A stretch of 63,883 nt of DNA from NCBI RefSeq assembly GCF_900157385.1, contig NZ_LT717701.1, positions 2,543,247-2,607,129 on the forward strand, given 5' to 3'. How positions within the stretch are numbered: position 1 is the first letter of the stretch; each line of letters starts with the position of its first letter. Origin of the DNA: Mycobacterium terramassiliense. Lineage in GTDB: Bacteria; Actinomycetota; Actinomycetes; Mycobacteriales; Mycobacteriaceae. This document shows, one piece after another, positions 18,585 to 27,596 of this stretch. The notes beneath the pieces were generated by a model that saw nothing but the letters and a program-made list of their open reading frames with translations, did no database searches and was not told where the DNA came from. Both the position numbers and the translations under genes were made by a program.

Positions 18585-18600
18585 CGCCGCTCAGCGGCGC
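18584..18600. terminator. Bidirectional hairpin between convergent USP and uspC genes
   Basis: A perfect stem GCGCCGC-TCA-GCGGCGC whose 3-nt loop is the complement of the uspC stop codon and whose first base is the last base of the USP stop codon. The two convergent genes thus share one hairpin with no spare DNA. There is no T-tract, as is common for mycobacterial terminators. Confidence 0.55.
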
Positions 18601-19928
18601 GCGGCGGCGTTGGCCGCCTCCTGCGCCTTGCGCAAGAGCGCGCCGACATCGCCGCGGCCCAGGAACATTTCGTCGAAATAGCTCTGCATGGCGGTGTAAC
18701 CCGCGGGGAAGCCGGCGCCGGTGGGCGCGGGGATGCGCGGGCCGCTCAGCACCGCGAAGAAGGGGGTGACGTCGACGCCCTCGGCGGCCCAGTGGTCGAA
18801 GTAGACCCGCTGGGCCGACAGCACCGCGGGAATGGCCGCGCCGTTGCGGCCCAGGTATTGGTTGCCCTCCCGGCTGCCCATCCAGGCCAGCACCCGGCGC
18901 ACCGCGTCCGGATGCTTGGTCGCCGAATTACCAGCCGCGGCAATGCCATTGGTGACGCTCACCCGGCCGACGGGCCCGGCCGGCATCATCGCTACGCCCC
19001 AACGGAACCGGGCATCGCGGGCCACCGGCTCCAGGTTGTAGGTCCCGGACTGGAACAGCGCCATCCGGCCCGCCAGAAACTGATTGCGGGAGAAGTCGCC
19101 GTTGCCGTTGGTGTCGGCGGCGGGCGGAGCCACGTGGTCGGAGTTGATCAGCCCGACCAGGTAGCGGAAGGCTCCCACCGCGGCGGGATTGTCGAAGGCG
19201 AACTCGTCGCCGCGCTGGAACACCCCGCCCGCCGAGCCGATGTAGTTCAGGTAGATGCCCTGCGGGTCGTTGGCCGCGTTGTACCCCCACTGGCGGACCC
19301 GCCCGGGGTCGAAACGTGTTGTGCCCGCGGAGTTTCCGTCCGCATCGACGGTCAGCCGGGCCAGCAGCGGACGTAGGGTGTCGTCGCCGCCCGGGCTCCA
19401 CCGCAGCGCGTTGAGCTGCGCGGGGTCGATTCCGGCCGCCCTGAGCAGGTCGGCGTTGTAGAACAGGGCGATCCCGGCGTCCGTCAGCTGCGGCACGCCC
19501 CACAGCACGCCGCCGCGCGTGAACTGGTCCACCACCGCCGGATCCCAGTCGGCGGTGGAACCCGGGCCCAGGGTCTTGCCGATGTCCAGCAGCCGGCCGC
19601 TGTCGGCATAGGCGGCGAGGTATGCGTTGGACAGCCAGAAGATGTCGTCGACGCTGCCGCCGGCGACGTCGGTGCGCAGCGTGTCGAAGTAGGTCGAGTA
19701 CGCGACGATGTTGGGCCGCACCTCGATGTCGGGATGCGCGCGGTTGAAGGCCTCGAACGACCGCTGGTAGGCCACGGCGATCTGGTCGGCCCAGAGCCTC
19801 ACCTTGATGACGATCTTGCCGCCGTGTGGCTCGCCCGAGTAGTCCAACAGCACCGCCATGGCGGCCAACAGCACCGCGACGAGCACCAGCGCCACGGCGA
19901 CCAGCGTGGAGGAACGGGGCCTGCTCAC
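18591..19928 (-). CDS. uspC: Sugar ABC transporter, substrate-binding protein
   Basis: A 445-residue extracellular solute-binding protein (family 1). A long N-terminal membrane anchor (residues ~8-30) lacks a lipobox Cys, so the protein looks membrane-tethered rather than lipid-anchored. The binding fold follows, with motifs typical of sugar-binding proteins: FEAFNRAHPDIEV, DDIFWLSNAY and AGRMALFQSGTYNLE. M. tuberculosis UspC is known to recognise amino and modified sugars. The GTG start at 19928 overlaps the uspB stop by 4 bp; the much longer open frame upstream is the uspB shadow. No ATPase is encoded nearby, so a shared ATPase elsewhere must power it. Confidence 0.88.
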   Translation of the reverse strand: MSRPRSSTLVAVALVLVAVLLAAMAVLLDYSGEPHGGKIVIKVRLWADQIAVAYQRSFEAFNRAHPDIEVRPNIVAYSTYFDTLRTDVAGGSVDDIFWLSNAYLAAYADSGRLLDIGKTLGPGSTADWDPAVVDQFTRGGVLWGVPQLTDAGIALFYNADLLRAAGIDPAQLNALRWSPGGDDTLRPLLARLTVDADGNSAGTTRFDPGRVRQWGYNAANDPQGIYLNYIGSAGGVFQRGDEFAFDNPAAVGAFRYLVGLINSDHVAPPAADTNGNGDFSRNQFLAGRMALFQSGTYNLEPVARDARFRWGVAMMPAGPVGRVSVTNGIAAAGNSATKHPDAVRRVLAWMGSREGNQYLGRNGAAIPAVLSAQRVYFDHWAAEGVDVTPFFAVLSGPRIPAPTGAGFPAGYTAMQSYFDEMFLGRGDVGALLRKAQEAANAAARR

Positions 19929-20749
19929 TTCAGCCCCGAGACCACGATCGAGGCGACGATGTGGCGCTGGAAGCCGACGAACAGCGTGATCAGCGGGACG
20001 ATCGCGAGCGTCGTCGCCGCCATCACGAGCGTCCACTGGGAATTGAACCGCGACTGCAGGTCCGCGGTCGCCACGGTGAGCACCCGCCACTTGTGGCCGC
20101 TGGTGATCACCAGCGGCCACATGAAGTTGTTCCATTGCGACACCACGGTGATCAGCGCCAGCGCGGCCAGGACAGGCCGGCTGGACGGGATGGCCACGTG
20201 CACGATCACGTCCAGGGTGTTGGCGCCGTCGAGGCGCGCTGCGTTGATCAGGTCGTTGGGGACGAGGCGAAAGTGCTCGCGCAGCAAGAAGATCGCGTAG
20301 GGGGAGCCGAACATGAACGGCAGCACCAACGCCCAGAAGGTGTTGCGCAGACCCAGCTGGGCCATCATCAGATACATCGGCACCACCGTGACCGTCGCGG
20401 GCACCATCAGCGTCGCGATGTAGACCCAGAACAGCGCGTCGCGCCCCGGAAAGTGCAAGCGCGCGAACGCGAATGCGGCCAGCACCGAGAAGGTGAGCTG
20501 ACCCACCAGGATCACCAGCGTCATCAGCGCGGTGACCGCCGCCGCGCGGCCGAACCCGGCGCCGCCCAGGTCGGCGTAGTTGGCCAGTGTGGGCGGCCGC
20601 GGCCACTGCAGCGGCGTGCCGGTGACGAATTGGTGCGCCGAGGTGAACGACGTGAGCAGGCCAAGGGCGAACGGCGCCAACGTGATCAGCGCGCCCAGCG
20701 CCAGCCCGGCGTAGAGGACGACATTGGCGAGGCGGCTAGACGAGGTCAT
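19925..20749 (-). CDS. uspB: Sugar ABC transporter, permease
   Basis: A 274-residue MalG-type permease with six membrane segments. The EAA loop that docks to the ATPase is visible as RLDGANTLDVIVHVAIPSS (residues ~173-191). It is translationally linked on both sides, overlapping uspA by 14 bp and uspC by 4 bp. It pairs with uspA as the inner-membrane channel of the UspABC importer. Confidence 0.88.
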   Translation of the reverse strand: MTSSSRLANVVLYAGLALGALITLAPFALGLLTSFTSAHQFVTGTPLQWPRPPTLANYADLGGAGFGRAAAVTALMTLVILVGQLTFSVLAAFAFARLHFPGRDALFWVYIATLMVPATVTVVPMYLMMAQLGLRNTFWALVLPFMFGSPYAIFLLREHFRLVPNDLINAARLDGANTLDVIVHVAIPSSRPVLAALALITVVSQWNNFMWPLVITSGHKWRVLTVATADLQSRFNSQWTLVMAATTLAIVPLITLFVGFQRHIVASIVVSGLK

Positions 20750-21623
20750 AGCTGATCCGCCGCCGGAAGTACAGGTGTTGCACGATGGTGACCCCGATGA
20801 GGATCACGAACAGCACCACCGCCATCACCGACGCCCTCCCGATGGCCGCCGCGCCGAAGGCCTCGGCGTAGATGCGGTGGGCCACCAGGTCGGTGCGACC
20901 GGCCGGGCCGCCGCCGGTCAGGGCGTAGACCATGTCGAAAACCTGGGCGGTGCTGACGATCCCGGTCACCAGGACGAAGAACATCGTGGGTCGCAGCATG
21001 GGCAGCGTGATGCGCCAGAACCGTTGCCACGCGGTCGCGCCGTCGGTGCGCGCGGCCGCGTGGATGTCGTCGGGGATGGCCAGCAGGCCGGCCAGGAACG
21101 ACAGCGAGACGTAGCCGACGTTGGTCCACACCACGACGGCCGACACCAGCGGCAACGCGAAGCTGGGGTCGGAGAGCCAGCCGATGCTGTGCCCGAGCAC
21201 GGCGCTGACGGCGCCGTCGGTGGGGGCCAGGATCCAACGCCACAGCACCGCGATCGCCAGCGGGGCGCAGATCCACGGCAGCACGTACACCGTGCGGAAC
21301 AGGCCGGTGCCGGGCAGGTTGCGGGCCAGCATCGACGCCGCGAGCAGCCCCAGGACCGTCTGCGCGGGAACCACGATCGCGACGAAGACGGCGGTGACCA
21401 CCAGGGAGTTGCCGAAGCCGCCGTCGGCCAGCACCGACCGCCAGTTGGCCAGCCCGACGTAGCGCAGCGGGCCCAGCAGGTCCCAGCGGTACAGGCTGAG
21501 CCAGATCACGACGAGGATGGGCAGCAGCAGAAACGCGACCACACCGAACAGGCTGGGGGCCAACAAGGCGTAGCCCAGCGCGGTGGATCGCGGCTGCTTG
21601 TTCAGCACGGCGCTGCTGGCCAT
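20736..21623 (-). CDS. uspA: Sugar ABC transporter, permease
   Basis: A 295-residue MalF-type permease with six membrane segments; the EAA loop reads RTDGATAWQRFWRITLPML (about residues 191-209). First gene of the uspA-uspB-uspC operon, with an ATG at 21623. The 59-bp gap to the divergent tldD start must hold both promoters. The name follows the M. tuberculosis usp operon (not the universal stress protein uspA). Confidence 0.88.
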   Translation of the reverse strand: MASSAVLNKQPRSTALGYALLAPSLFGVVAFLLLPILVVIWLSLYRWDLLGPLRYVGLANWRSVLADGGFGNSLVVTAVFVAIVVPAQTVLGLLAASMLARNLPGTGLFRTVYVLPWICAPLAIAVLWRWILAPTDGAVSAVLGHSIGWLSDPSFALPLVSAVVVWTNVGYVSLSFLAGLLAIPDDIHAAARTDGATAWQRFWRITLPMLRPTMFFVLVTGIVSTAQVFDMVYALTGGGPAGRTDLVAHRIYAEAFGAAAIGRASVMAVVLFVILIGVTIVQHLYFRRRISYDLV

Positions 21624-21682
21624 GGAGGTAATTAAAGCGGGCGGCGCCGCGTGCGGCGGGAAGCGGTCGTTACCGTGGAGCC

Positions 21683-23200
21683 GTGACAGCGACCCGGGTA
21701 ATCGATGCCGACTTCATCGACCTGCCCCGCCACGAGCTCGCCGAGGCCGCGTTGTCGGCGGCCAAAGCGGCCGGGGCCAGCTACGCCGACCTGCGGCTTC
21801 ACCGCCTCAGCACCGAGATCATCCAGCTGCGCGACGGCGAGCTGGAGACCGCCGTGGTCAGCCGGGAGGTCGGCCTGGCGGTGCGGGTGATCGTCAATGG
21901 CACGTGGGGATTCGCGTCGCACGCGGAGCTCGCGCCGGCCGTCGCGGCCGAGACCGCGCGCCGCGCCGTGCACGTGGCCACCACGCTGGCGATGCTCAAC
22001 ACCGAGCGCGTCGAACTGGCCGACGAGCCCGTCTACGCCGACGCCACCTGGGTGTCGAACTACCGGATCGACCCGTTCGAGGTACCCGCGCCGGACAAGA
22101 TCGCGGTGCTGGAGGAGTACTCCGGGCGCCTGCTGGGCGCCGACGGCGTCGACCACGTGTCGGCCGGCCTGACCGCCGTCAAGGAGCAGACGTTCTACGC
22201 CGACACCTTCGGGTCGTCGATCACCCAGCAGCGGGTGCGGGTGCTGCCGACGCTGGAGGCGGTGACCGTGGACGCCGCGGCGGGCAGCTTCGACTCGATG
22301 CGCACGCTGGCCCCGCCGATGGGGCGGGGCTGGGAGGCGCTGGCCGGCGACGAGGTGTTCAACTGGACCCACGAGCTCGCGCAGCTGCCGGCGCTGCTTG
22401 CCGAGAAGGTGAAGGCGCCCAGCGTCACCGCCGGGCCGGCGGATCTGGTGATCGACCCGACCAACCTGTGGCTGACCATCCACGAATCCATCGGCCACGC
22501 AACCGAATACGACCGCGCGATCGGCTACGAGGCGGCCTACGCCGGAACGTCGTTTGCCACCCCCGACAAGCTCGGCACCATGCGCTACGGCTCGCCGGTG
22601 ATGAATGTGACCGCCGACCGCACCGTCGAACACGGCCTGGCGAGCGTCGGTTTCGACGACGAGGGCGTGGCCGCGCAGAGTTGGGATCTGGTGCGCGACG
22701 GGATCTTCGTCGGTTACCAGCTCGACCGGGTGTTCGCGCCGCGGCTGGGGCAGCCGCGCTCCAACGGGTGCTCGTACGCCGACTCGCCGCATCACGTGCC
22801 CATCCAGCGGATGGCCAACGTGTCCCTGCAGCCCGGGCCCGACGACGTCAGCACCGACGAGCTGATCGGCCGCGTCGAGGACGGCATCTACATCGTCGGC
22901 GACAAGTCCTGGTCAATCGATATGCAGCGCTACAACTTTCAATTCACCGGCCAACGGTTCTTCCGCATCCGCGACGGCCGCCTGGACGGCCAGCTGCGCG
23001 ACGTCGCCTACCAGGCCACCACCACCGACTTCTGGAATTCGATGGAGGCGGTGGGCGGTCCGTCGACCTGGCGACTCGGCGGCGCGTTCAACTGCGGCAA
23101 GGCGCAGCCCGGGCAGGTCGCCCCGGTCAGCCACGGTTGCCCGTCGGCATTGTTCCGCCGCGTCAACGTGCTCAACACGGTCAGCGAGGGCGGCCGATGA
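21683..23200 (+). CDS. tldD: TldD metalloprotease subunit (Rv2315c-like)
   Basis: A 505-residue TldD family protein. The zinc site HESIGH (HExxxH, His ~267) is intact, so this is the catalytic partner of the TldD/TldE heterodimer, which degrades unfolded small peptides and, in enterobacteria, trims the leader of microcin B17 and processes the CcdA antitoxin. The start is GTG at 21683. It overlaps the tldE start by 4 bp. The physiological substrate in mycobacteria is unknown. Confidence 0.9.
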   Translation: MTATRVIDADFIDLPRHELAEAALSAAKAAGASYADLRLHRLSTEIIQLRDGELETAVVSREVGLAVRVIVNGTWGFASHAELAPAVAAETARRAVHVATTLAMLNTERVELADEPVYADATWVSNYRIDPFEVPAPDKIAVLEEYSGRLLGADGVDHVSAGLTAVKEQTFYADTFGSSITQQRVRVLPTLEAVTVDAAAGSFDSMRTLAPPMGRGWEALAGDEVFNWTHELAQLPALLAEKVKAPSVTAGPADLVIDPTNLWLTIHESIGHATEYDRAIGYEAAYAGTSFATPDKLGTMRYGSPVMNVTADRTVEHGLASVGFDDEGVAAQSWDLVRDGIFVGYQLDRVFAPRLGQPRSNGCSYADSPHHVPIQRMANVSLQPGPDDVSTDELIGRVEDGIYIVGDKSWSIDMQRYNFQFTGQRFFRIRDGRLDGQLRDVAYQATTTDFWNSMEAVGGPSTWRLGGAFNCGKAQPGQVAPVSHGCPSALFRRVNVLNTVSEGGR

Positions 23201-24570
23201 TCACCCCACAGCACGCCGTCAACCTCGTCCTGGAGGAGGCGGCCAAGCTCGGTGGCGCCAACGAGACCATGGTGCTGGTCACCGACAAGGTAGAGGCGAC
23301 CTTGCGCTGGGCGGGCAATTCGATGACCACCAACGGGGTTTCGGTCAACCGCAGCATCACCGTGATTTCCGTGGTGCGCCAAGGGGATAGCGCCCACATC
23401 GGGACGGTGGTGTCCGCCGAGGTGGATCCGCGGGTGATACCCGGTTTGGTGGCCGTTTCCCAGCAGGCGGCCCGCTCGGCGCCCGAGGCCGGTGATGCCG
23501 CGCCGCTGCTTTCTGGTGCCGGTGAGCCCGCCGACTGGAACGCACCGGTGCCCGGCACGGGGCCCCTGGTGTTCTCCGACGTCGCCGACTCGTTGAGCCG
23601 GGGCTTCCGCGGCGCCGATCGGCTGTACGGCTTTGCGCACCACAGCGTTTCGACGACCTTTCTGGCGTCGTCGACGGGGCTGCGCCGACGCTTCACCCAA
23701 CCCACCGGCGCGGTGGAGATCAACGCCAAGCGCGGCGACGCCAGCGCCTGGGCGGGCATCGGCACCGCCGATTTCGTTGACGTGCCGACCGATTCGCTGC
23801 TCGAGCAATTGTCGATGCGGCTCGGCTGGGCCAAGCGCAGCGTCGCGCTGCCCGCGGGGCGGTACGAGACGATCATGCCGCCGTCGACGGTGGCCGACAT
23901 GATGATCTACCTGGCCTGGTCGATGGCCGGCCGCGGCGCGGAGGAGGGCCGCACCGCGCTGTCGGCGCCCGGCGGCGGGACGCGGGTGGGGGAGCGGCTC
24001 ACCGATTTGCCGTTGACGATGTTCTCCGACCCGATGGCGCCGGGGCTGGCGTGCACGCCGTTCGTCGCGGTGAGCAACTCCTCGGAGACGGTGTCGGTGT
24101 TCGACAACGGTATGGAGATCGGCCAGGTGGATTGGATCCGCAACGGGGTGATCAACGCGCTGGCCTACCCGCGGGCCACGGCCCACAAGTTCGACGCCGA
24201 CGTCGCGGTGGCCGCCGACAACCTGGTGATGACGGGGGGGTCGGCCGAGTTGGCCGACATGATCGCGGGCACCGAGCGCGGGCTGCTGCTGACGACGCTG
24301 TGGTACATCCGCGAGGTCGACCCGACCACGCTGCTGCTCACCGGCCTGACCCGCGACGGGGTCTACCTCATCGAGGATGGCGAGGTGACCGCGGCCGTCA
24401 ACAACTTCCGGTTCAACGAGAGCCCGCTGGACCTGTTGCGGCGGGCCACCGAGGCCGGGGTGAGCGAGAAGACGCTGCCGCGGGAATGGGGTGACTGGGC
24501 CACCCGGGCGGCGATGCCGTCGCTGCGGATCCCGGACTTCTACATGTCATCGGTGAGCCAGGCGCAATAG
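23197..24570 (+). CDS. pmbA: TldE/PmbA metalloprotease partner (Rv2314c-like)
   Basis: A 457-residue PmbA/TldE protein without the HExxxH motif, as expected for the non-catalytic half of the heterodimer. Conserved blocks include the N-terminal TTNGVSVNRSITV and the C-terminal LTGLTRDGVYLIEDGEV and VNNFRFNESPLDLL. The ATG overlaps the tldD stop, giving stoichiometric expression. The frame stays open far upstream, but that is the tldD shadow. Confidence 0.9.
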   Translation: MITPQHAVNLVLEEAAKLGGANETMVLVTDKVEATLRWAGNSMTTNGVSVNRSITVISVVRQGDSAHIGTVVSAEVDPRVIPGLVAVSQQAARSAPEAGDAAPLLSGAGEPADWNAPVPGTGPLVFSDVADSLSRGFRGADRLYGFAHHSVSTTFLASSTGLRRRFTQPTGAVEINAKRGDASAWAGIGTADFVDVPTDSLLEQLSMRLGWAKRSVALPAGRYETIMPPSTVADMMIYLAWSMAGRGAEEGRTALSAPGGGTRVGERLTDLPLTMFSDPMAPGLACTPFVAVSNSSETVSVFDNGMEIGQVDWIRNGVINALAYPRATAHKFDADVAVAADNLVMTGGSAELADMIAGTERGLLLTTLWYIREVDPTTLLLTGLTRDGVYLIEDGEVTAAVNNFRFNESPLDLLRRATEAGVSEKTLPREWGDWATRAAMPSLRIPDFYMSSVSQAQ

Positions 24571-24610
24571 CCGATTGCCTTGCGGGTGGGCGGGCCCTAG
24601 CGTGTGGGGA

Positions 24611-25438
24611 ATGCTGACCCAGTTGGTGGCCCTGTCGCCGGGCGACGGGCGTCTTGCGGGTTTGGTCCGGCGGGTGTGCGCGCAGACGTTGTCGCTGCCC
24701 CCGCTGCCCTCCGCGGTCGAGGTTTCCGGGCCGGAGTCGGAGGCCGAGGCCGTCGTCGCCGAGTTCGCCGAGCAGTTCAGCGTCGACGTGTCGGCGATCA
24801 CCGGCGAGCAGCGGAAGCGGCTGTGGAAGCAGCTGGGGGACAGCACCTTTAGCGTGGTGACGCAGATCTACATCGCCGACTTCGTGCCGCGGGTGCGGGC
24901 CGGGCTGGAGGCGCTCGGCTTCGGCTCCGAGCACCTGGGCTGGGTCAACGGGCCGGTCGCCTGGGACCACGGCACCGAGCCGTCGGACCTGGTGTTCAAC
25001 GACTTTTTGCCCGCGGTGGCCCGGATGCGGGCGCTGGACCCTGTCACGGCCGAGCTGGTCCGGCTGCGCGGCGCCGCGCAGCACAACTGCCGGCTGTGCA
25101 AGTCGCTGCGCGAGGCCACCGCGCTGGACGCCGGGGGATCCGAGTCGCTGTACGGCGACATCGAGCGCTACGAGGACTCGACTCAGTTAACCCGCCGCGC
25201 TAAAGCAGCGCTGCGCTACGCCGATGGGTTAATTTGGACCCCTGCGCACCTCGTCGCCGACGTTGCCGCCGAGGTGCGCTCTGGGTTTTCCGAGGCCGAG
25301 GCCGTCGAGCTCACCTTCGACGTCATGCGCAACGCCAGCAACAAGGTCGCCGTGTCACTGGGCGCCGACGCCCCACGGGTTGAGGAGGGCACCGAGCGTT
25401 ACCTGCTCGACGCCGAGGGTCAGACGGTTTTCAGCTGA
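24611..25438 (+). CDS. AhpD/carboxymuconolactone decarboxylase-like protein (Rv2313c-like)
   Basis: A 275-residue protein with an AhpD-like core: the pattern LRGAAQHNCRLCKSLREA at residues ~155-172 contains a C-x-x-C pair followed by the helix typical of AhpD redox sites, and a second helical repeat follows. It may be a peroxidase or disulfide-linked redox protein. The start is taken at the ATG 24611; GTG at 24602 is an alternative. It follows tldE by 40 bp in the same direction and shares that synteny with M. tuberculosis. The role with TldD/E is unknown. Confidence 0.7.
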   Translation: MLTQLVALSPGDGRLAGLVRRVCAQTLSLPPLPSAVEVSGPESEAEAVVAEFAEQFSVDVSAITGEQRKRLWKQLGDSTFSVVTQIYIADFVPRVRAGLEALGFGSEHLGWVNGPVAWDHGTEPSDLVFNDFLPAVARMRALDPVTAELVRLRGAAQHNCRLCKSLREATALDAGGSESLYGDIERYEDSTQLTRRAKAALRYADGLIWTPAHLVADVAAEVRSGFSEAEAVELTFDVMRNASNKVAVSLGADAPRVEEGTERYLLDAEGQTVFS

Positions 25439-25442
25439 CGGC

Positions 25443-25634
25443 TTAGCCCCCGCCGCCACCACCTCCGCCCGGGTCCCCGTTGAAGTACCAGTCGACGTCA
25501 TTGGGGTCGGCGCTCACCGTGGTCTTGGCCGGGTGGGTGGCTTCGGTAAAAGCAGCCACCGGTGCCGCTGCCGCCGCTGCGATAGCGAGCGCCGCAATTG
25601 CGGCCCGCACGCCAAGCAACATTGTTCTGCTCAT
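25443..25634 (-). CDS. Small exported peptide with octaglycine tail
   Basis: A 63-residue ORF with a good ribosome site (GAGAGGAAA seven bases before the ATG) and a clear Sec signal peptide (residues 1-28, cleavage after APVAA). The mature ~35-residue peptide begins FTEATHPAK, contains DPNDVDWYFNGDP and ends in eight glycines. It has no cysteine or lipobox. It converges on the TldD/TldE/AhpD-like operon with a 4-bp gap. I do not recognise a family. The start, signal and stop are all seen; function is unknown. Confidence 0.6.
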   Translation of the reverse strand: MSRTMLLGVRAAIAALAIAAAAAAPVAAFTEATHPAKTTVSADPNDVDWYFNGDPGGGGGGGG

Positions 25635-26330
25635 CGCTATTTCCTCTCAGGCTTCATTGACTGTCGGTAATGCGCGCATTAGTCGGAGTGTGCGCCGCAA
25701 CCAGCCGACGATCCAGCTCAGAAGGTAAACGGAAAGTAAAGGAACAATACCTTTGTGTTTCCGCAATTTCACGTCGGGGAATGCGTTCTTGACTCGGCAA
25801 GAAGTCGTTCTGCTGCATGGCAGTCGCTTCAAAGTGCTTGCTCGCCAAGTGAATTAGCGTCTCAACGACGGTCTTTTTGGGTCGCCGATCCGGGTCGAGC
25901 GCGCGGGCGGTCGAGGCACGCGCAGGGATGGGCACGCGTTCAGGCTACGGATCAATTCTCATTGGGCAGACGCCTGAGGTGTCGGCCCCAATGTCCGGAT
26001 ATTTGTAATGCGATGCGAGGAAAACGACCGGCCGCAGTCCATTTCGTGCATCGGCTGCTCGGTCGCGTTGCTCAATTCTCGGGCAGGCCGGATACCCGCC
26101 GCCCACGGCGCGCTGGGCGCCTCGGCCGCGCCGGCGGCGAAGCCGCCGCGCGGGCGGTGTGAGGATTTCGCCCGTTCGTGGCAAGCCACCGGTGCGTGGA
26201 CACGCGAAGCTTGAGCAACGCACCCTCGGCGCCGGCATCGCGCACCGGGCTCCGCACCGGCGGTCGCCGGCGTCTTCGGTAAGGTCTCCGCAGCATTGTT
26301 GTTGAAAGTGGCAAGGTAGCAAGCAGCGCT
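25635..26330. other. Intergenic stretch before the tRNA, no supported gene
   Basis: About 700 bp of visibly lower GC in its first half. A 93-codon frame on the minus strand (25654-25935) has no ribosome site and no recognisable domain. No other coherent gene or RNA is visible. It may hold the promoters of the small exported peptide and of the tRNA. Confidence 0.4.
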
Positions 26331-26404
26331 GGGGCGGTAGCTCAGTTGGTTAGAGCCGCGGACTCATAATCCGTTGGTCGCGGGTTCGAGCCCCGCCCGC
26401 CCCA
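26331..26404 (+). tRNA. tRNA-Met (CAU anticodon; tRNA-Ile2 not excluded)
   Basis: A full cloverleaf can be drawn: acceptor GGGGCGG/CCGCCCC, D-arm GCTC/GAGC, anticodon stem GCGGA/TCCGT (last pair G-T) with loop CTCATAA, T-arm GCGGG/CCCGC with loop TTCGAGC, discriminator A at 26404. The CCA end is not encoded. The anticodon CAT is at 26365-26367. An elongator Met tRNA is most likely; a lysidine-modified Ile tRNA has the same unmodified anticodon. The 3' half is the attachment site of the genomic island. Confidence 0.9.
26363..26402. repeat. attL: 40-bp direct repeat in tRNA 3' half
   Basis: Bases from the anticodon loop to the acceptor stem are repeated without mismatch at 41270-41309. Copy one lies inside the functional tRNA; copy two has no 5' half. 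This is the standard footprint of integration at a tRNA 3' end, in which the incoming element restores the gene. Confidence 0.9.
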
Positions 26405-26426
26405 CGTCAGAGGTGTATGACCTCGG

Positions 26427-26601
26427 CTGATGCTTGACATTTTGGTTCCGGGTGATGGCTGACAGTGTTTCGGCTGATGGTTGACAGTGGTTTCGGTTGA
26501 TCCTTGACACTCCCTAGATGAGGGAGTTGAGCGTGGCCGAGCAGCGGTACCAGGCTGTGAGGGCGGTGATCAGTGATGGGTGTCGGTGTACCCGAAGATG
26601 A
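26427..26601 (+). mobile_element. IS481-type element remnant: end repeats and first 27 codons of transposase
   Basis: Four imperfect copies of a ~22-bp unit built on GATGgTTGACAGTGtTTCGG run from 26427 to about 26515. They are followed by an ATG at 26518 opening MRELSVAEQRYQAVRAVISDG, the typical N-terminus of IS481-family transposases. The frame stops after 27 codons and nothing further of the gene is present. A related scrap lies at 42850-42950. Confidence 0.6.
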
Positions 26602-26783
26602 CGTGACCTGATGAATCTGCCGTGGTGGCCTTATGCGCGATCCCGTCTTTTCGACTGTTCTTGGAGCTCTTGCGCGGCTGTCGCCTGCCAGGGTGATGGG
26701 ACCTCTGGTTTGCCATGAGCATGGGACCGGGTTGTTCCGGTTGTAGGCCGTGTGTTGATAGTGGCGGAAGGGGTGGTTGCCGG

Positions 26784-27596
26784 TCAATCCGACGCAGTCG
26801 GAGAGGCCGGCTTTCGGTTTCCTGGCTTCTGGCGTTGCCGGTAGGACTCGCCTTCGACGACGAGTTCGTAGGCCGCTGATTGCAGTCGGTCCATCGCGGA
26901 TTGGGCCAGCAGCGGGTCGGCCATCATGGTCAGGATCTCGGGTGGTTCGCGGTTGCTGGTGATGACGGTCGATGCGGCGCGGTGGCGTTCGACGATGATC
27001 TCGTAGAAGTCGGTCGTCTCGGTGGCCTCCAGGCGGTGCAGCGCGAGGTCATCGATTATCAGCAGTTCGACGCGGTGCAGTTTGCGCATCTCGTCTTCGT
27101 AGCTGCCGTCCAGGCGTGCCCCGCGAAGGCGTTTGAACATTTTGTCGGCCCGTTCGGTGTGCACGCTGTGATGCCGGCGTACCGCGATGTGACCTAATGC
27201 GTTGGCCAAGAACGTCTTTCCCACTCCTACCGGTCCCATGACGAGCACGTTGTAGGCGTCGGCGAGGAACCGCAGTGAGGTCAGCTCGGCCCATAGTTGT
27301 TGATCGAAAGCCACGGCGGCGGAGTCATCCCAGGCCTGTAGCTGCATGGCCGGATCGAGATGGGCGGCCTTGGCGCGCCGGGTCGCGGATTCGCGGTCGC
27401 GGCGGGTGACCTCATCTGCGAACAACAGTTCCAGGAAGTCGTGGTGTGGTAGCCGGTTGGTACGGGCCAGCGCCAGCCGTTCGGGCAGCGTGTCGAGCAG
27501 CTGGCCGAGTTTGAGGCGGCGCATCAGCGCTTTGAGCTCGCCGGACACCTCGATTGGCTGGACCGCCGGCGTGGCGTCGGGGCGCTGTGGGCTCAT
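26784..27596 (-). CDS. istB: IS21-family helper ATPase
   Basis: A 270-residue AAA+ protein that selects target DNA and activates the transposase. Walker A GPVGVGKT is at residues 121-128, Walker B LLIIDDLAL at ~178-186, and a sensor-like TVITSNREP follows. It overlaps istA by 4 bp, the usual coupled arrangement. Length is normal and no lesion is visible. Confidence 0.92.
   Translation of the reverse strand: MSPQRPDATPAVQPIEVSGELKALMRRLKLGQLLDTLPERLALARTNRLPHHDFLELLFADEVTRRDRESATRRAKAAHLDPAMQLQAWDDSAAVAFDQQLWAELTSLRFLADAYNVLVMGPVGVGKTFLANALGHIAVRRHHSVHTERADKMFKRLRGARLDGSYEDEMRKLHRVELLIIDDLALHRLEATETTDFYEIIVERHRAASTVITSNREPPEILTMMADPLLAQSAMDRLQSAAYELVVEGESYRQRQKPGNRKPASPTASD

Noticed and set aside
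25654..25935. 93-codon ORF on the minus strand upstream of the small exported peptide
   Set aside because: No ribosome site, no recognisable fold and atypical composition; left as intergenic.
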